A stretch of DNA of 7,974 nucleotides from JAVBMO01 sp031552355. Its GTDB lineage: Bacteria; Bacteroidota; Bacteroidia; Bacteroidales; P3. Below are positions 6,880 through 7,974 of this stretch, piece by piece (position 1 is the stretch's first letter; every line of letters starts with the position of its first letter). The notes below the pieces were generated by a model. That model searched no databases. It saw only the letters and a program-made list of their open reading frames with translations, and was not told the DNA's origin. The position numbers were made by a program, and so were the translations under genes. The DNA lies in assembly GCA_031552355.1 (NCBI GenBank), contig JAVBMO010000142.1, forward strand, positions 1 to 7,974, in the 5' to 3' direction.

Positions 6880-7821
6880 ATGAAGAGGAATAATAACATC
6901 GACCATCCGAAATATTCCTTTCCCACGTTTTCCTATACTCAAAAGCGTGGAATTTTTGTATTGGTAAGTTGCATTGTTGTGCTGTTGGGGGCAAATATCC
7001 TTCTTCCATTTCTTAAAAAAGAATCCAAACCCCAAGATTTCAGCGAATTTGAAAAACAAATTGCTTCCTATGAGGCGGAACTTATTAAAAATAAGGCCGA
7101 AAATCAAAACCGTTATTTCAACTATTCGGACGTAAACCGTTCCTTTGCCGAAAACAAACTGAATCCGTTTCCTTTCGATCCAAATCAAATGACATCGCAA
7201 CGTTGGACGCAGTTGGGGCTTTCTGAAAAACAGATTAGAACCATCGAAAATTTTAAATCGAAAGGTGGAAAATTTCGGAAAAAGGAAGATTTCCGGAAAA
7301 TGTATTGTATTTCAGCCAAAGAATATGAAATTTTGGCGCCTTATATTCAAATTGAGCAGATATCGTTCCAAAATCCGACTGGACAAAATTCCATTGCAGT
7401 TGAAAAATACGAAAAAAAGAAATTCACCCTTGATTTAAACGAAGCCGACACTTTGGATTTTCAGGAGTTGCGGGGTATCGGGCCGGCCTATTCTTCAAGA
7501 ATTGTAAAATACAGAAATCGTTTGGGAGGATTTTATTCAAAGAATCAGTTGTTGGAAGTTTTTGGTTTCACGCCCGAAATGCTTTCAAAAATAGAAAGCA
7601 GTATAACTTTAAATCCTGAAAATATAAATCATATAAATTTGAATATTATTTCGTTAAATGAATTGAAAAAACATCCGTACTTGGATTATTATCAGGCAAA
7701 AGCCATTGTTCAGTACCGCGAAAAAAACGGGAAATATAAATCTGTGAACGACCTTTTGTTGGTAAATTTAATGACGGAAGAAGTTTTTTTGAAGTTGAAA
7801 CCCTATTTAATTGTAGAATAG
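6880..7821 (+). CDS. Membrane-anchored triple helix-hairpin-helix protein (ComEA-like)
   Basis: A 313-residue protein with a short N-terminal tail, one transmembrane helix (about 24-45), a charged linker (46-95), and three helix-hairpin-helix units. Unit 1 covers about 99-158 (WTQLGLSEKQ, then GGKFRKKEDF). Unit 2 covers about 185-244 and has the clearest hairpin, ELRGIGPAYSSRIVKYR, then GGFYSKNQLLEVFGF. Unit 3 covers about 253-312 (NELKKHPYLDYYQAKAIVQYR, then NGKYKSVNDLL). Such units bind nucleic-acid backbones in ComEA, UvrC and similar proteins. ComEA is a membrane-held DNA receptor in natural transformation, so DNA binding at the membrane is a reasonable but unproven role here. The gene begins 36 bases after lptC and ends 34 bases before lpxD. 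No cysteine or enzyme motif suggests catalysis. Confidence 0.85.
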   Translation: MKRNNNIDHPKYSFPTFSYTQKRGIFVLVSCIVVLLGANILLPFLKKESKPQDFSEFEKQIASYEAELIKNKAENQNRYFNYSDVNRSFAENKLNPFPFDPNQMTSQRWTQLGLSEKQIRTIENFKSKGGKFRKKEDFRKMYCISAKEYEILAPYIQIEQISFQNPTGQNSIAVEKYEKKKFTLDLNEADTLDFQELRGIGPAYSSRIVKYRNRLGGFYSKNQLLEVFGFTPEMLSKIESSITLNPENINHINLNIISLNELKKHPYLDYYQAKAIVQYREKNGKYKSVNDLLLVNLMTEEVFLKLKPYLIVE

Positions 7822-7824
7822 TAT

Positions 7825-7832
7825 TACTTTTG
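7825..7832 (+). promoter_or_regulatory. Candidate -7 promoter element for lpxD
   Basis: TACTTTTG fits the Bacteroidota TAnnTTTG consensus and begins 3 bases after the stop of the helix-hairpin-helix gene. Initiation near 7838 would leave a leader of under 20 bases before the lpxD ATG. No TTG lies at the usual distance upstream; the nearest are 11 and 27 bases away. lpxD may therefore have its own start as well as read-through from upstream. Confidence 0.4.
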
Positions 7833-7855
7833 TAGAAAGAATTAAAAAGTACGCC

Positions 7856-7974
7856 ATGGAATTTAAAATTGCCGATATAGCCGCACTTTTGGGCGGAACC
7901 GTTGAAGGAAATCCGGATGGAATAATCAACGATATATGTAAAATTGAAGAAGGTAAACCGCACGGAATCACGTT
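7856..7974 (+). CDS. lpxD: UDP-3-O-acylglucosamine N-acyltransferase LpxD (5' end only)
   Basis: Adds the second 3-hydroxyacyl chain during lipid A synthesis, in the cytoplasm. Only the first 39 codons are in the window: MEFKIADIAALLGGTVEGNP and then INDICKIEEGKPHGITF. This matches the N-terminal uridine-binding domain of LpxD, whose family signature is a short strand-helix start, a GNP/GDP turn and an IEEGKPG-like phrase leading to TF. The catalytic left-handed helix domain lies beyond the right edge. H in GKPHGIT is where glycine is common. The presence of lpxD confirms an LPS-type outer membrane and fits the nearby lptC. Confidence 0.88.
   Translation, partial: MEFKIADIAALLGGTVEGNPDGIINDICKIEEGKPHGIT

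Noticed and set aside
6313..7200. Open frame of 295 codons on the minus strand opposite lptC and the helix-hairpin-helix gene
   Set aside because: It is antisense to two well-supported genes, its Phe/Leu/Ile-rich product mirrors lysine-rich AT codons on the other strand, and it has no recognisable domain.
1..7974. Mobile elements, CRISPR arrays, phage or defence genes
   Set aside because: I found no transposase, integrase or Cas-like protein, no regularly spaced repeats and no terminal inverted repeats; gene content is conserved chromosomal housekeeping.

Overview
The window is a stretch of ordinary chromosome from a Gram-negative bacterium of the phylum Bacteroidota. Four things point there. 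Promoter-like sites match the Bacteroidota consensus (TTG about 19 bases upstream of TAnnTTTG) instead of the E. coli one. The predicted starts lack clear Shine-Dalgarno sequences. The genes encode an LptC lipoprotein-like protein, LpxD and an outer-membrane barrel opening with a PYSRFGLGE-type motif. The proteins also match Bacteroidota-type sequences from memory. The DNA is AT-rich, and AT-richest between genes. Genus cannot be settled from this sequence.

Left part (1-794, all minus strand): an iron-type superoxide dismutase gene is cut by the window's left edge. Upstream of it is a complete tRNA-Val(UAC) unit with its own consensus promoter, a 75-nt tRNA without an encoded CCA, and an intrinsic terminator separating it from the dismutase gene. 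Positions 745-1153 are a divergent, very AT-rich intergenic region. It ends in a plus-strand -7 promoter element and a leader of about 120 nt that can fold into two hairpins ahead of lepA.

Right part (1154-7974, all plus strand): seven closely packed genes, lepA (elongation factor 4), clpX (AAA+ unfoldase), coaX (type III pantothenate kinase), an outer-membrane beta-barrel protein, lptC, a membrane-anchored helix-hairpin-helix protein, and the start of lpxD. Gaps are 14-36 bases and two junctions overlap (14 and 8 bases), so most or all of this may be one transcript. lpxD has an extra candidate promoter just upstream of its start.

The first three genes are general housekeeping (translation, protein quality control, CoA synthesis). 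The later ones shift to the cell envelope: lptC (LPS export), lpxD (lipid A synthesis) and an uncharacterised barrel overlapped by its neighbours. I see no mobile element, CRISPR array, phage gene or defence system, and no clear new system. The items most worth checking are the structured lepA leader, the unnamed barrel next to lptC, and the triple helix-hairpin-helix protein next to lpxD.
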